Assembly (NCBI RefSeq): GCF_028330965.1
Contig: NZ_JAQMUB010000062.1
Coordinates: 1 to 59,975 of the forward strand
Origin: Oscillatoria sp. CS-180
GTDB taxonomy: Bacteria > Cyanobacteriota > Cyanobacteriia > Phormidesmidales > Phormidesmidaceae
Reading direction: 5' to 3'
DNA length: 59,975 bases
In this document: piece after piece, positions 52,126 to 59,975 of the stretch
Layout of the letters: each line of letters begins with the position of its first letter
How positions within the stretch are numbered: position 1 is the first letter of the stretch
Notes under the pieces: generated by a model
Database searches by the model: none
Told to the model about the DNA's origin: nothing
Seen by the model: the letters and a program-made list of their open reading frames with translations, nothing else
Translations under genes and position numbers: made by a program

Positions 52126-53303
52126 GCTTTTACCAGTGTGTTAGGAATCACGGAGTCGTCCCAGGTTGGTGGATGTTCACCTGCGCGGACAATGACCAAA
52201 GATTGAGACGGAACGATAAAAACTCGCTGGAGGTCGCGACCATCCAAATAAAAGGTGTCACCTGCTAAATAAGGCACCGTTGCAGCTTGCTCTACGTTGG
52301 CTAAGCCGGGAATGCGGGCCTTGACCCAAATATGTTTGCCAAAGGTGTCTTCGAGTGGAGACGGAATTAACATGTCCTGAATCCACTCGGCGGGGACAAT
52401 TTGAATATCGTTAAATCGGCCTTGAGACAGAAGCATTTGTCCTACTCTGGCCCAGTCGCGTACTGTTGCAAACAGACAGCAAAAGGTTTTGGCAGAGCCA
52501 TTGGGTCGGTCAAGCCATACTCCGGCATTACCTGCTCTCAGTGGCTGCCAGAGCCGCGACGACAAATAGTCGGCATAGGACATACCCGTCGCTCTTTGCA
52601 AAACAATCGCGAGCACCTGACTGTTGACGTTGTTATAGCTAAAAGCTTCTCCAGGCGCATTGACCAGCGGAATGTTCAGCGCGGTTTTTTCAATGTCAGA
52701 ACCCATGTAGAGCTGTACCAGATCAGAGGTCACGCTGGTTGTGCTGCGCTCGTTACGAAGCCCTGATTGCATATCAATCAGATCTCGCAGCGTCATTGTG
52801 GCGCGATCGTCCTGCCGCCATTCAGGCAGATATTGAGCAGCCGGGTCGTCTAAGGATGTGATGAATCCCTCTGCGATCGCCTGACCGATCAGCACCCCCA
52901 CAATGCTTTTCGACATTGACATGGCGTTGAAAGCAGACGTTTCGTCATATCCCTGCCAGTATTGCTCCAGCACAATTTTGCCCCGATGCATCACCAGCAA
53001 CCCGGTTGAATTTCGCTCAGCGGCATAGCGAGAAATCTGCTGTAGCGCTTCCTCGAACTGGGGCGACTGAGACGATTCGCTGATTGGCAAGGGATCTAGC
53101 GGTTGCCCAGCGACTAGGGCTTGAGGTTGGTACCAGTCCACCGCCATGATGGGTTGGTCAGGATAAGTGACGGCACGGACGATAAATCGCCAATCCACCA
53201 GAATGATGACGAGCGCACAGGCGATCGCGATTATGAACAGCCAGAGACGTTTGGGGCGACTGTAGAAGGGCATCGGGATAACAGATCCAGATAAGAGTGG
53301 CAT
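52110..53303 (-). CDS. Serine hydrolase of the beta-lactamase/class C family
   Basis: This 397-residue protein has an N-terminal membrane anchor (~20-38). The penicillin-binding fold's nucleophile motif SxxK is in MSMSKSIVG near residue 132, and the YxN motif is in FSYNNVNS. The third box is not an obvious KTG (possibly HIW near residue 320). Such proteins act as D-aminopeptidases, esterases or beta-lactamase-like hydrolases in the periplasm. The long spacing and lack of KTG argue against true beta-lactamase. An ATG at 53273 (MPFYSRPKR) may be the real start. It is monocistronic. Confidence 0.85.
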   Translation of the reverse strand: MPLLSGSVIPMPFYSRPKRLWLFIIAIACALVIILVDWRFIVRAVTYPDQPIMAVDWYQPQALVAGQPLDPLPISESSQSPQFEEALQQISRYAAERNSTGLLVMHRGKIVLEQYWQGYDETSAFNAMSMSKSIVGVLIGQAIAEGFITSLDDPAAQYLPEWRQDDRATMTLRDLIDMQSGLRNERSTTSVTSDLVQLYMGSDIEKTALNIPLVNAPGEAFSYNNVNSQVLAIVLQRATGMSYADYLSSRLWQPLRAGNAGVWLDRPNGSAKTFCCLFATVRDWARVGQMLLSQGRFNDIQIVPAEWIQDMLIPSPLEDTFGKHIWVKARIPGLANVEQAATVPYLAGDTFYLDGRDLQRVFIVPSQSLVIVRAGEHPPTWDDSVIPNTLVKALTNS

Positions 53304-53471
53304 TCTCGCAACAACCTATCGAGTTGTTCGGAAATATTCAAATCAGACCGATACGCTGTATCCCTATGTAATTCGGTGGATTATTAGCGATTCAAACCCT
53401 ATCGATTGATCCCAATCTAATTTCCTTCACAATAGACTAAGGACAGTTCTTATCGGCTTTATGGTCAGACC

Positions 53472-54671
53472 ATGACTCAAACATCTGAACTCCAAGAACA
53501 AAGCTGGATTACTCGCTGGTGGCAGTCGTTGGGAGCGTTTGCACGGACGCTGATGTTGCTGTTGGCGGCCCCATTGCTGATATTGAATGTCTGGGCGATC
53601 GCTCAGATTTTTGATTATTTTCACGAAATTTTGGTGTCAGTTATTGTGGCATCACTACTGGCGTTCCTGCTGAGTTACCCCACTGGGTGGCTGAAGCGTC
53701 TGGGAGTCAAGCAAGGCGTTTCCTCAATTTTGGTCTTGCTGAGCGCAGTCGTCATATTGATAACTTTAGGGATCACGATTCTGCCGCTGGTGGTCGAGCA
53801 AGCCGAGCAACTGGTCACAAAGCTTCCCGAATGGTTCGATTCAGGTAAAGGGCAGCTTTTGACGCTAGACGGTCGGTTTGAGAACTGGGGGCTACCGTTT
53901 AACCTGGATGGCTTAATTGCTCAGGTTAATGATCGCTTGAAGGTACGGTTTGAGCAGATAGCCGGGGAGGCACTAAACCTAACTTTTGGCGTTGCTATCT
54001 TCACGGCAAACAAGCTACTGGATGTGGTTCTGACCGTTGTTTTGACCTTCTATCTACTGCAGCATGGTGATGAAGTCTGGGATGGCATTGTCGGCTGGCT
54101 GCCTGATCGAATTCAACAGCTTTTCTCTGAAACCCTACGATTGAGCTTTCGTAACTACTTCTTAGGGCAATTCATCGTAGCCTCTTTGATGGGCATTATT
54201 CTGACGGTTGTTTATCTGTTTCTACAGGTTCCCTTTGGGCTTTTATTCGGCAGCACCGTAGGTTTAGCAGCCTTGATTCCCTTTGGGGGTACGGTCAGTA
54301 TTGTCATCGTCACGCTTCTGGTAGCACTGCGAGACATCAGCGTAGCGGTCAAGATGCTGATTGCGTCTGTCCTGGTGCAGCAGCTTGTCGAGAATGTGAT
54401 TGCTCCCAGAGTTTTGGGAAGTTTCACTGGGTTGAATCCATTTTGGGTCTTTATCGCTTTACTTTCTGGTGCTCGTGTGGGAGGGCTGCTGGGAATTATC
54501 GTGGCGGTTCCTGTAGCTGTGGTTGTTAAAGAAGCGCTGGAAGCCATTAGGGTTGCTCGTCATGCAAATGCGGAAGACGTGTTATCTGCGATGGCAGACG
54601 AATCCGACGACGATCGCAACCTATTTGGAATTAAAACTCCCTCGCTAGCGGCTGCCATAAAAGAAGAATAG
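53472..54671 (+). CDS. AI-2E/PerM-family permease
   Basis: This 399-residue membrane protein has seven to eight spans in the family's pattern: two N-terminal spans (~28-70), a further span (~85-105), a large loop (~110-190), and a C-terminal bundle with GTVGLAALIPFGGTVSIVIV and GLLGIIVAVPVAVVVKEAL. AI-2E family (UPF0118) proteins have been linked to signal export or Na+/H+ exchange, so the transported substrate is uncertain. It lies 75 bp upstream of an ABC-F gene on the same strand, possibly co-transcribed. Confidence 0.9.
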   Translation: MTQTSELQEQSWITRWWQSLGAFARTLMLLLAAPLLILNVWAIAQIFDYFHEILVSVIVASLLAFLLSYPTGWLKRLGVKQGVSSILVLLSAVVILITLGITILPLVVEQAEQLVTKLPEWFDSGKGQLLTLDGRFENWGLPFNLDGLIAQVNDRLKVRFEQIAGEALNLTFGVAIFTANKLLDVVLTVVLTFYLLQHGDEVWDGIVGWLPDRIQQLFSETLRLSFRNYFLGQFIVASLMGIILTVVYLFLQVPFGLLFGSTVGLAALIPFGGTVSIVIVTLLVALRDISVAVKMLIASVLVQQLVENVIAPRVLGSFTGLNPFWVFIALLSGARVGGLLGIIVAVPVAVVVKEALEAIRVARHANAEDVLSAMADESDDDRNLFGIKTPSLAAAIKEE

Positions 54672-54746
54672 CGGCTTTGCAGAGGATGTCACTCTCTCCA
54701 AGAATTCCAGCGCTAAACTAGGGGACTGGACACCTATAGGCAGGTT

Positions 54747-56684
54747 ATGACCCTTTTAACGTTAAAGTCTGTCAAAAAAGATTTCGGCATCAAAGAGATT
54801 TTGCGTGATGCCAGCTTTAGCTTGGACGAAGGGGACAAAGTCGGTTTGATTGGAACAAACGGCTCTGGTAAATCCACGCTGCTGAAAATGATTGCAGGAC
54901 TAGAGCCTATTGATGAAGGGGATATCTGGCGCAACTCGGGTGCGAAGATTGTCTACCTGCCTCAACAGCCTGACATTGAGGGCGATCGCACCGTTTTAGA
55001 ACAAGTTTTTGCCGATGCGGGTGAACAGATGGCGCTCATCCGCGAGTACGAAGATATTTCTCACCAGATGGAACAGGGACAGGGAGACATGGATGCCTTG
55101 ATGTCTCAGCTTTCACGGGTGACAGAACAAATCGAAGCGTTAGGGGCTTGGGATCTTGAAACTAGCGCTAAGGTGATTCTCAGCAAGCTAGGCATCAAAG
55201 ATTTCGATGCTCGTGTAGGCGATTTGTCAGGCGGTTACCGAAAGCGGATTGCCATTGCGGCGGCTTTGCTCTCCAGTCCAGACGCGCTGTTGATGGACGA
55301 GCCGACGAACCACTTGGATGCCGAATCGGTGGAATGGCTCCAGAGTTATTTGAATGGGTTTCGGGGTGCCCTATTGCTGATTACCCACGATCGCTACTTT
55401 TTGGATCAGGTGACCAATCGTATTCTGGAAGTGGATCGGGGCGATTTGTATGGCTATTCCGGCAACTACAGCTACTACTTGGAGAAAAAGGCTGAGGCTG
55501 AAACCTCTGAAGTGAGCACGCGGAAAAAGCACGCAGGGGTTTTGCGACGAGAGTTGGAATGGCTCAAGCGAGGTCCCAAAGCCCGCAGCACGAAACAGAA
55601 AGCTCGGATTCAGCGCATTGATGAGATGCAGAACCGAGACTTCAAGGAGTCCTTGGGCAAAGTTGATATTTCCACTGCTGGACGACGCATTGGGAAAAAA
55701 GTTATTGAGATTGAGGACGTCACGAAGGGATACGGCGATCGCACCCTAATTCAGGATTTCACTTATACGTTTGATCCCACTGATCGGGTTGGCATTATCG
55801 GCCCAAACGGTGTCGGCAAATCTACCCTGATGAACCTCATCACCGGACGGGAACAGCCAGACACCGGCAAAATTGATATCGGCGATACCATTCACTTCGG
55901 GTATTTCGACCAGCATTCTGAGGACGTCATCAAGAATCCGAACCAGCGGGTCATTGATTACCTCAAAGAAACGGCAGAACTCGTCAAGACTGCTGATGGC
56001 AGCGTCATCACAGCATCTCAGATGTTGGAGCGATTTCTCTTTCCGCCCAATCAGCAATATGCCCCAATTCAAAAGCTGTCTGGGGGAGAACGGCGACGGC
56101 TCTTTCTGCTGCAGGTATTGATGCAGGCTCCCAATGTTTTGATCTTGGACGAACCGACCAATGATCTAGACGTGCAGACCCTGGCGATTTTGGAGGAGTA
56201 CCTGGAAGAGTTCAATGGTTGTGTGATTGTGGTGTCTCACGATCGCTACTTTTTGGACCGAACCATTGATCGAGTGTTTGCCTTCGAAGGAGCCGGACAC
56301 ATTCGTCAATATCCCGGCAATTATTCGGTCTATGCAGATTATCGCCAAGAGCGGGAAGCTGAACAGAAGTTGGAGGACCGTAATCCAAAGTCGGAGAGTC
56401 GCGATCGTCCAGCAGACAAGGCCGATGAAGAACACCCTTCTCCCTCTGCAACAAAACCATCCTTTAAAAAGCTGTCTTATAAAGAGAAGCGGGAGTATGA
56501 GCGGCTTGAATCGGAGATTCCCGAGCTAGAAGCTGAAAAAGAAGACCTAGAGAAGACGCTTTATCAGGATGCTCCCAATGATTACAGTGAAATGCAAAAG
56601 CTATCGGAGCGGTTGGCAGAACTGACAGGGGCGATCGATCAGGCCACAGAACGCTGGATGGAATTAGCAGAACGAGCCGAGTAG
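54747..56684 (+). CDS. ABC-F family ATPase (Uup-like)
   Basis: This 645-residue soluble protein has two ABC cassettes joined by a charged linker and no membrane span. Cassette 1 has GTNGSGKSTLLK, signature LSGGYRKR and LLMDEPTNHLDAES. Cassette 2 has GPNGVGKSTLMN, signature LSGGERRR and LILDEPTNDLDVQ. The C-terminal ~80 residues form a coiled coil (LEAEKEDLEKTL), as in Uup. ABC-F proteins act on ribosomes or nucleic acids rather than in transport. The stop is followed within one base by the A-rich side of a minus-strand terminator. Confidence 0.93.
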   Translation: MTLLTLKSVKKDFGIKEILRDASFSLDEGDKVGLIGTNGSGKSTLLKMIAGLEPIDEGDIWRNSGAKIVYLPQQPDIEGDRTVLEQVFADAGEQMALIREYEDISHQMEQGQGDMDALMSQLSRVTEQIEALGAWDLETSAKVILSKLGIKDFDARVGDLSGGYRKRIAIAAALLSSPDALLMDEPTNHLDAESVEWLQSYLNGFRGALLLITHDRYFLDQVTNRILEVDRGDLYGYSGNYSYYLEKKAEAETSEVSTRKKHAGVLRRELEWLKRGPKARSTKQKARIQRIDEMQNRDFKESLGKVDISTAGRRIGKKVIEIEDVTKGYGDRTLIQDFTYTFDPTDRVGIIGPNGVGKSTLMNLITGREQPDTGKIDIGDTIHFGYFDQHSEDVIKNPNQRVIDYLKETAELVKTADGSVITASQMLERFLFPPNQQYAPIQKLSGGERRRLFLLQVLMQAPNVLILDEPTNDLDVQTLAILEEYLEEFNGCVIVVSHDRYFLDRTIDRVFAFEGAGHIRQYPGNYSVYADYRQEREAEQKLEDRNPKSESRDRPADKADEEHPSPSATKPSFKKLSYKEKREYERLESEIPELEAEKEDLEKTLYQDAPNDYSEMQKLSERLAELTGAIDQATERWMELAERAE

Positions 56685-56870
56685 CAAAAAAATCCCGCAG
56701 CCAAGGCTACGGGATTTGGAATCAGGGTGCATCTACCATTCCAATAACCAGGCGATCGTCCCCTATACCCGGAAAAGAGGGGTGAGTTCATCGATATTTC
56801 ATACCCAAAAAGGAAGTCAATGGGCTGGAACCGTTGAGAACGCCAGAATGCCCACTGTGCAGAGAGTGGA
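56685..56870 (-). ncRNA. Candidate small RNA unit D1 (first of two tandem copies)
   Basis: A ~180-bp unit is repeated at 57215-57392 with about 75% identity. Read on the minus strand, each unit ends with hairpin TTGGAAT...ATTCCAA and then a terminator. The terminator here is ATCCCGTAGCC with GGCTGCGGGAT, followed by seven T (56717 down to 56686). The strongest shared blocks are GGGTATAGGG, TGGTAGATGCACCCTGATTC and CATTCTGGC. No protein frame is conserved between copies. Conserved body plus conserved terminator indicates a short transcript. I do not recognise the RNA. A TATTAA-type -10 lies near 56875. Confidence 0.6.
56686..56717 (-). terminator. Intrinsic terminator of candidate RNA D1
   Basis: On the minus strand, AAATCCCGTAGCC pairs with GGCTGCGGGATTT across TT, followed by a T-run. 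It abuts the ABC-F stop (56684), so it may also serve that convergent gene weakly. Confidence 0.85.
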
Positions 56871-56906
56871 TTTAATACACTCTGCTTTCATCTTTTTATG
56901 AGGTAT

Positions 56907-56975
56907 GCAGTCGCCAGTCCTGTTGAGATAAGACGGCGAGTCAGCTGGCAACGCGCTAAGCACCTAGTACACGAC
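56907..56975 (-). repeat. 97-bp two-hairpin element, copy 5 (3' part, far from the exosortase locus)
   Basis: Read on the minus strand it carries TAGGTGCTTAGCGCGTTGCC, GACTCGCCGTCTTATC and CAGGACTGGCGACTGC. These align with the 3' two-thirds of the copies at 28981-35599, including the GCCGTC/GAC.GC hairpin arms. The expected 5' part (GCTTTAGCCATT) is not adjacent but appears at 57188-57201 on the same strand, with repeats B and C between. Confidence 0.6.
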
Positions 56976-57080
56976 GGCTTCAAAACTCTGGGAAAGTGTA
57001 TCCGCCTTAGTTGTGTAGAGCTTTGCTCTTCTCGCAGAGTATTCTGAATTTTGCATTTTGAATTCCGCGCAGCAATACTA
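56971..57080 (+). repeat. Dispersed intergenic repeat, family B copy 4
   Basis: It contains ACGGCTTCAAAACTCTGGGA, GAGCTTTGCTCTTCTCG, TTTTGCATTTTGAATTCCGC and AGCAATACTA, in the order shared with copies at 57686 and 57960. It is partly fused with copy 5 of the two-hairpin element. Confidence 0.65.
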
Positions 57081-57104
57081 GATGCTATTGGGTGAGCTAG
57101 GTTC

Positions 57105-57180
57105 TGAAAATAAAAAACGGCTGTGGTGCATTACGCCGTGCTAGTGACACCCTACCAGCGGTAAATGCTTTCCTGGAAAT
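57105..57180 (+). repeat. Dispersed intergenic repeat, family C copy 2
   Basis: It contains GAAAATAAAAAACGGCTGTG and GACACCCTACCAGCGGTAAA, then TTTCCTGG, parallel to 20535-20611. Confidence 0.7.
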
Positions 57181-57214
57181 CTCCTAAATGGCTAAAGCCA
57201 TAAATCAGTTTTGA

Positions 57215-57248
57215 TAAAAAAAATCCCGTAGCCGGGGCCACGGGATTT
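57215..57248 (-). terminator. Intrinsic terminator of candidate RNA D2
   Basis: A GC-rich stem of about 12 bp with a short CCCC-type loop is followed by eight T residues on the minus strand. It is one of the clearest intrinsic terminators in the window, yet no protein gene ends in front of it. Confidence 0.88.
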
Positions 57249-57392
57249 GGAATCAGGGTGCATCTACCATTCCAATAACCAGACGGTGATGCCCTATACC
57301 CGGAAAAGAGGGACGAGTTTATCGATATTTCATACCGAATGCCTTGGAGTCAATGGCGTGGACCTATCGAGAATGCCAGAATTCCACTCAGC
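57215..57392 (-). ncRNA. Candidate small RNA unit D2 (second tandem copy)
   Basis: This is homologous to D1 over its full length, 530 bp further right. The minus-strand terminator is a 13-bp stem, AAATCCCGTGGCC with GGCTACGGGATTT, followed by T8 (57248 down to 57215). Arm differences from D1 are compensated (GTAGCC/GGCTGC in D1, GTGGCC/GGCTAC in D2), so the fold is kept. The shared interior hairpin TTGGAATGG...CTGATTCCAA precedes the terminator. It lies in a gene-free stretch. Confidence 0.6.
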
Positions 57393-57685
57393 AGATCAAT
57401 AACATTGATGGAAGAACAGCTGAAACACTTGATAGTGCTGTGGCAATGTCAAGCAGCAATGGGTAAGCTCTCCGGCTCCAGTAAATTCCAGAAATCTCGA
57501 AAATGAACCTTTCTGGGAACATGAGGGTTATTTTTTCTTCATAGGAGAAGGGTGTTTGCCACTCGCTACCTACAGGTCTTGTCCCCAACATTAAAAATTA
57601 TCGAGACAGTCAAATCACTCAGGACTAACAAATCATTCTGGGTTGCTCAATCATTTATTGACCAACGCTGAAGCAATCTAGCGCG

Positions 57686-57832
57686 CTACGGCAGCAATAG
57701 GCTCACCCTTCAAAACCCTGAGGAAGCTTATCCCCCTTAGTTTTGAATTTTGTAGAGCTTCGCTCTTCTCGTTTGCCTTTGGCGTTCTCGAAGAGAAGAG
57801 TATTTTGCATTTTGAATTCCACGTAGCGGTAC
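57686..57832 (+). repeat. Dispersed intergenic repeat, family B copy 2
   Basis: It runs from CTACGGCAGCAATAGGCTCA to ACGTAGCGGTAC, with an internal expansion made of GAGCTTCGCTCTTCTCG and its partial inverse CGAAGAGAAGAG, absent from copy 3. Non-coding. Confidence 0.7.
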
Positions 57833-57959
57833 GGGTCTTTAGAAACTCAATTTTAGGCGGTTGATTGAATCCCCCCGTTGTCGCCGTCGCCCTTGAAAAG
57901 GGGCTGTTTATCACCTGGTTTAGACTGTCCCGTTTTGCCAGAGGCCTGAAGCTATTACT

Positions 57960-58060
57960 CTACGGCAGAAATAGGCTCACCCTTCAAAATACTGGGAAAG
58001 CTTATCTGCCTTAATTTTGAATTCTAAATTTTGCATTTTGAATTCCGCGTAGCGGTACTA
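57960..58060 (+). repeat. Dispersed intergenic repeat, family B copy 3
   Basis: It begins TACGGCAGAAATAGGCTCAC, continues CTGGGAAAGCTTATCTGCC and ends GCGTAGCGGTACTAG. It is the closest relative of the copy at 18071-18171, 40 kb away, and lies just upstream of the GH9 gene. Confidence 0.75.
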
Positions 58061-58129
58061 GCTAGCTGAAGCCTCACATCTTGGAATCTGGGCATCACTG
58101 GTAATGCAATATTCCGGAAAAAGATCTCT

Positions 58130-59938
58130 ATGTACACAGTTGACTTTGTCGTGAATAGCGACTGGGGAGTTGGGTTTACTGCCCAAATCATCATTACCAA
58201 CACGGGTACTGAATCCTTGGATTGGTCGCAGCTCTCTTTCGATGCACCTTTCACGATCGCGAATCTTTGGGGAGGGCGCATCCAGAGTGATGACGGCGAT
58301 CGCTACGTCATTGATAGCAAGTCATGGAATGATACTCTGGCTCCCGGCGGTCAAATTTCAGTCGGCTTCAGTGGCCACAAGGAACCGGGGACCATTCCCG
58401 AGGTGAACAATCTTAGGGTCGATGGCCTCGGGGCAGTTGACCCGCTACCAACGCCCCAACCTGATCCTGAGCCAACGCCTGATCCAATCCCCGACCCAGT
58501 GCCTGACCCCGACCCAATTCCAGAGCCAGAACCAACCCCTGATCCTGACATCAGCACTCCGTCTACGGGGCAATTCAACTATGCTGAAGCGCTGCAAAAA
58601 TCCTTTCTGTTCTACGAGGCGCAGCGATCGGGACCATTACCTGACGATAATCGCATCGAATGGCGAGGCGATTCGGCTGTTGATGACGGGGCAGACGTGG
58701 GCAGAGACCTGTCTGGTGGCTACTATGATGCAGGCGACCACGTGAAGTTTGGCTTCCCGATGGCCGCTTCGATGACAATGCTGAGCTGGGGCGTCGAGGA
58801 ATATGGCGACGCTTATCAGCAAATCGGGCAGCTCGATGAAGCCCTGAATGCCATCAAATGGGGCACGGACTATATGCTCAAGGCCCATGTCACTGATGGC
58901 AACGGCACCCAAGAATTCTGGGGACAGGTAGGCGACGGCCACGTTGACCACAGCTTCTGGGGCGCTCCTGAAGCAATGACCATGCAGCGTCCATCCTTCA
59001 AGATCGATCGCCAAAATCCGGGTACGGATCTTGCCGCAGAGACCGCTGCCTCGCTGGCCGCTGCGTCAATTGTCTTCCGCCCCTTTGACGAAGCTTATGC
59101 CGACGAGCTGTTGACAAACGCTGAGCAGCTATTCGACTTTGCCGATACCTATCGAGGCAAGTACTCCGACGCAATCCCCAACGCTCAGAGTTTCTACAAT
59201 TCCTGGAGCGGCTATCACGATGAGCTAGCCTGGGGAGCAGCTTGGCTTTATAAGGCAACGGGAGAAGCGTCTTACTTACAGCAAGCGGAATCGATTTACC
59301 AAAATCAAATCGGCGGCCTTACCAACGGCTGGACCCAAAACTGGGATAACAAGTCTTACGGGGTGGCAACACTACTAGCCCAGGAAACTGGTAATCAACG
59401 CTACCAACAGGATGTTGAAGGCTGGTTGAATGCATGGGTGAATGGTACTGATGGTGTGCAAATTACGGATGGAGGGCTGCGCTGGATCGACCAGTGGGGT
59501 TCCAATCGCCTTGCTGCTAATACAGCTTTTGTAGCCGGCGTTTATGCGGACACTGTTGGAGATCCGACAGGACAGTACGATGCTCTGGCCGAGACGACCA
59601 TTGACTATTTATTGGGTGATAATCCCCGCAATGCCAGCTACGTAGTGGGCTTCGGCGAAAACCCGCCTCAGCAGCCTCACCATCGCGCGGCAGGCAGCGA
59701 TCTCAATAGCTCCAATCCTAACGAGCACATTTTGTATGGGGCCTTGGTGGGTGGCCCGGACCAGCCCAACGACTTCGCCTATGACGATAGTCGCGACAAC
59801 TACATCACCAATGAAGTCGCCCTCGACTATAATGCGGGCTTCACCGGAGCTTTGGCTCGTAGGGTGGACGACTTTAGCGGTGATCCTCTAAGTAACGAGG
59901 AGATAAACGCGCTGCCGGGTATTGTGGTGGCTGAATAG
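58130..59938 (+). CDS. Glycoside hydrolase family 9 cellulase with N-terminal CBM2-like module
   Basis: This 602-residue protein has three parts. Residues 1-101 are a CBM2-like cellulose-binding beta-sandwich (WGVGFTAQIIITNTGTESLD, then LAPGGQISVGFSG). Residues ~103-142 are a Pro/Asp/Glu linker. From ~145 a GH9 (alpha/alpha)6 barrel carries GGYYDAGDHVKFGFP (catalytic base Asp), PHHRAAGS, and NEVALDYNAGFTGAL (acid Glu). It should cut beta-1,4-glucan. No signal peptide is present: the ATG at 58130 opens directly inside the CBM, and upstream in frame there is no other start before a TGA near 58066. Export by another route, or an intact fold without its leader, must be considered. Confidence 0.92.
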   Translation: MYTVDFVVNSDWGVGFTAQIIITNTGTESLDWSQLSFDAPFTIANLWGGRIQSDDGDRYVIDSKSWNDTLAPGGQISVGFSGHKEPGTIPEVNNLRVDGLGAVDPLPTPQPDPEPTPDPIPDPVPDPDPIPEPEPTPDPDISTPSTGQFNYAEALQKSFLFYEAQRSGPLPDDNRIEWRGDSAVDDGADVGRDLSGGYYDAGDHVKFGFPMAASMTMLSWGVEEYGDAYQQIGQLDEALNAIKWGTDYMLKAHVTDGNGTQEFWGQVGDGHVDHSFWGAPEAMTMQRPSFKIDRQNPGTDLAAETAASLAAASIVFRPFDEAYADELLTNAEQLFDFADTYRGKYSDAIPNAQSFYNSWSGYHDELAWGAAWLYKATGEASYLQQAESIYQNQIGGLTNGWTQNWDNKSYGVATLLAQETGNQRYQQDVEGWLNAWVNGTDGVQITDGGLRWIDQWGSNRLAANTAFVAGVYADTVGDPTGQYDALAETTIDYLLGDNPRNASYVVGFGENPPQQPHHRAAGSDLNSSNPNEHILYGALVGGPDQPNDFAYDDSRDNYITNEVALDYNAGFTGALARRVDDFSGDPLSNEEINALPGIVVAE

Positions 59939-59955
59939 AAATCATAAAGGGGATC

Positions 59956-59975
59956 GGGCAATCCATGGATTGCCC
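59956..59975 (+). terminator. 20-bp palindrome after the GH9 gene, at the window edge
   Basis: GGGCAATCCATGGATTGCCC is a perfect palindrome starting 17 bp after the GH9 stop. It can form a GC-capped hairpin. Whether a T-run follows cannot be seen because the window ends there. Confidence 0.6.

Noticed and set aside
52401-52766. A 121-codon plus-strand frame inside the serine hydrolase gene
   Set aside because: It lies antisense to conserved hydrolase motifs, has a Lys/Arg-rich unlikely composition and no ribosome site.
56685-57392. Units D1 and D2 as 6S RNA, Yfr1/Yfr2 or a CRISPR-like array
   Set aside because: There are two copies only, 530 bp apart. The expected landmark sequences (for example the Yfr1 ACUCCUCACAC core) are absent, and there is no spacer-repeat pattern.

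Overview
The window is chromosomal DNA from a cyanobacterium. The HIP1 octamer GCGATCGC and its core recur throughout. The gene set is typical of the phylum: plant-type [2Fe-2S] ferredoxin, short ribosomal S1 homologue, ModB-ModC fusion, cyanoexosortase, CnfR/PatB. A non-heterocystous filamentous or Leptolyngbya-like organism fits best, but species cannot be fixed from this sequence. All functional calls rest on reading translations and motifs by eye; no database search was run.

Layout. Positions 1-3140 are an accessory, partly decayed zone: a gene with a damaged 5' end, a small orphan gene, an XRE-type regulator with a palindromic control region, the first quarter of a dndC-like DNA phosphorothioation gene, and fragments of a MNT/HepT-type toxin-antitoxin pair that run into a tRNA-Val gene. 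From 3141 to 10500 the content is housekeeping: ferredoxins, nuclease-like protein, inositol monophosphatase family, DnaJ-TPR protein, hisZ, tRNA-Phe. A divergent Mn/Zn ABC transporter (10667-13934) has a striking operator-like region. Next come an HD-domain hydrolase, a TetR regulator with a peroxiredoxin, a large FAD oxidoreductase, a GNAT enzyme, a glycogen-debranching-like enzyme, hisH-rsmD-sulfurtransferase, a short S1 protein and an aminotransferase.

The most unusual part is 28900-35630. It holds a 1327-residue SdrD-repeat/carbohydrate-binding-like surface protein, a 67-residue PEP-CTERM protein and a cyanoexosortase. The gaps between and around these genes each hold a copy of a ~97-bp two-hairpin element, four copies in the same orientation. 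A fifth, apparently interrupted copy lies near 56.9-57.2 kb. I do not recognise this element.

After lgt comes a nitrogen-fixation control block: the CnfR/PatB-like activator faces an operon with an ArsC-like nitrogenase-associated protein. Molybdate uptake (modA, modBC) follows a few genes later. No nif structural gene is in the window. The rest holds a sulfotransferase, pyrF, an Na+/H+ antiporter, isochorismate synthase, ndk, a CAP-domain repeat protein, a serine hydrolase, an AI-2E family permease, an ABC-F ATPase and a GH9 cellulase with an N-terminal CBM2-like module.

The 1.4-kb gap before the cellulase is packed with repeats. It includes two tandem ~180-bp units, each ending on the minus strand in a strong intrinsic terminator, so they are candidate duplicated small RNAs. 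Several other dispersed intergenic repeat families (called A, B and C here) link 18, 20, 43 and 57 kb.
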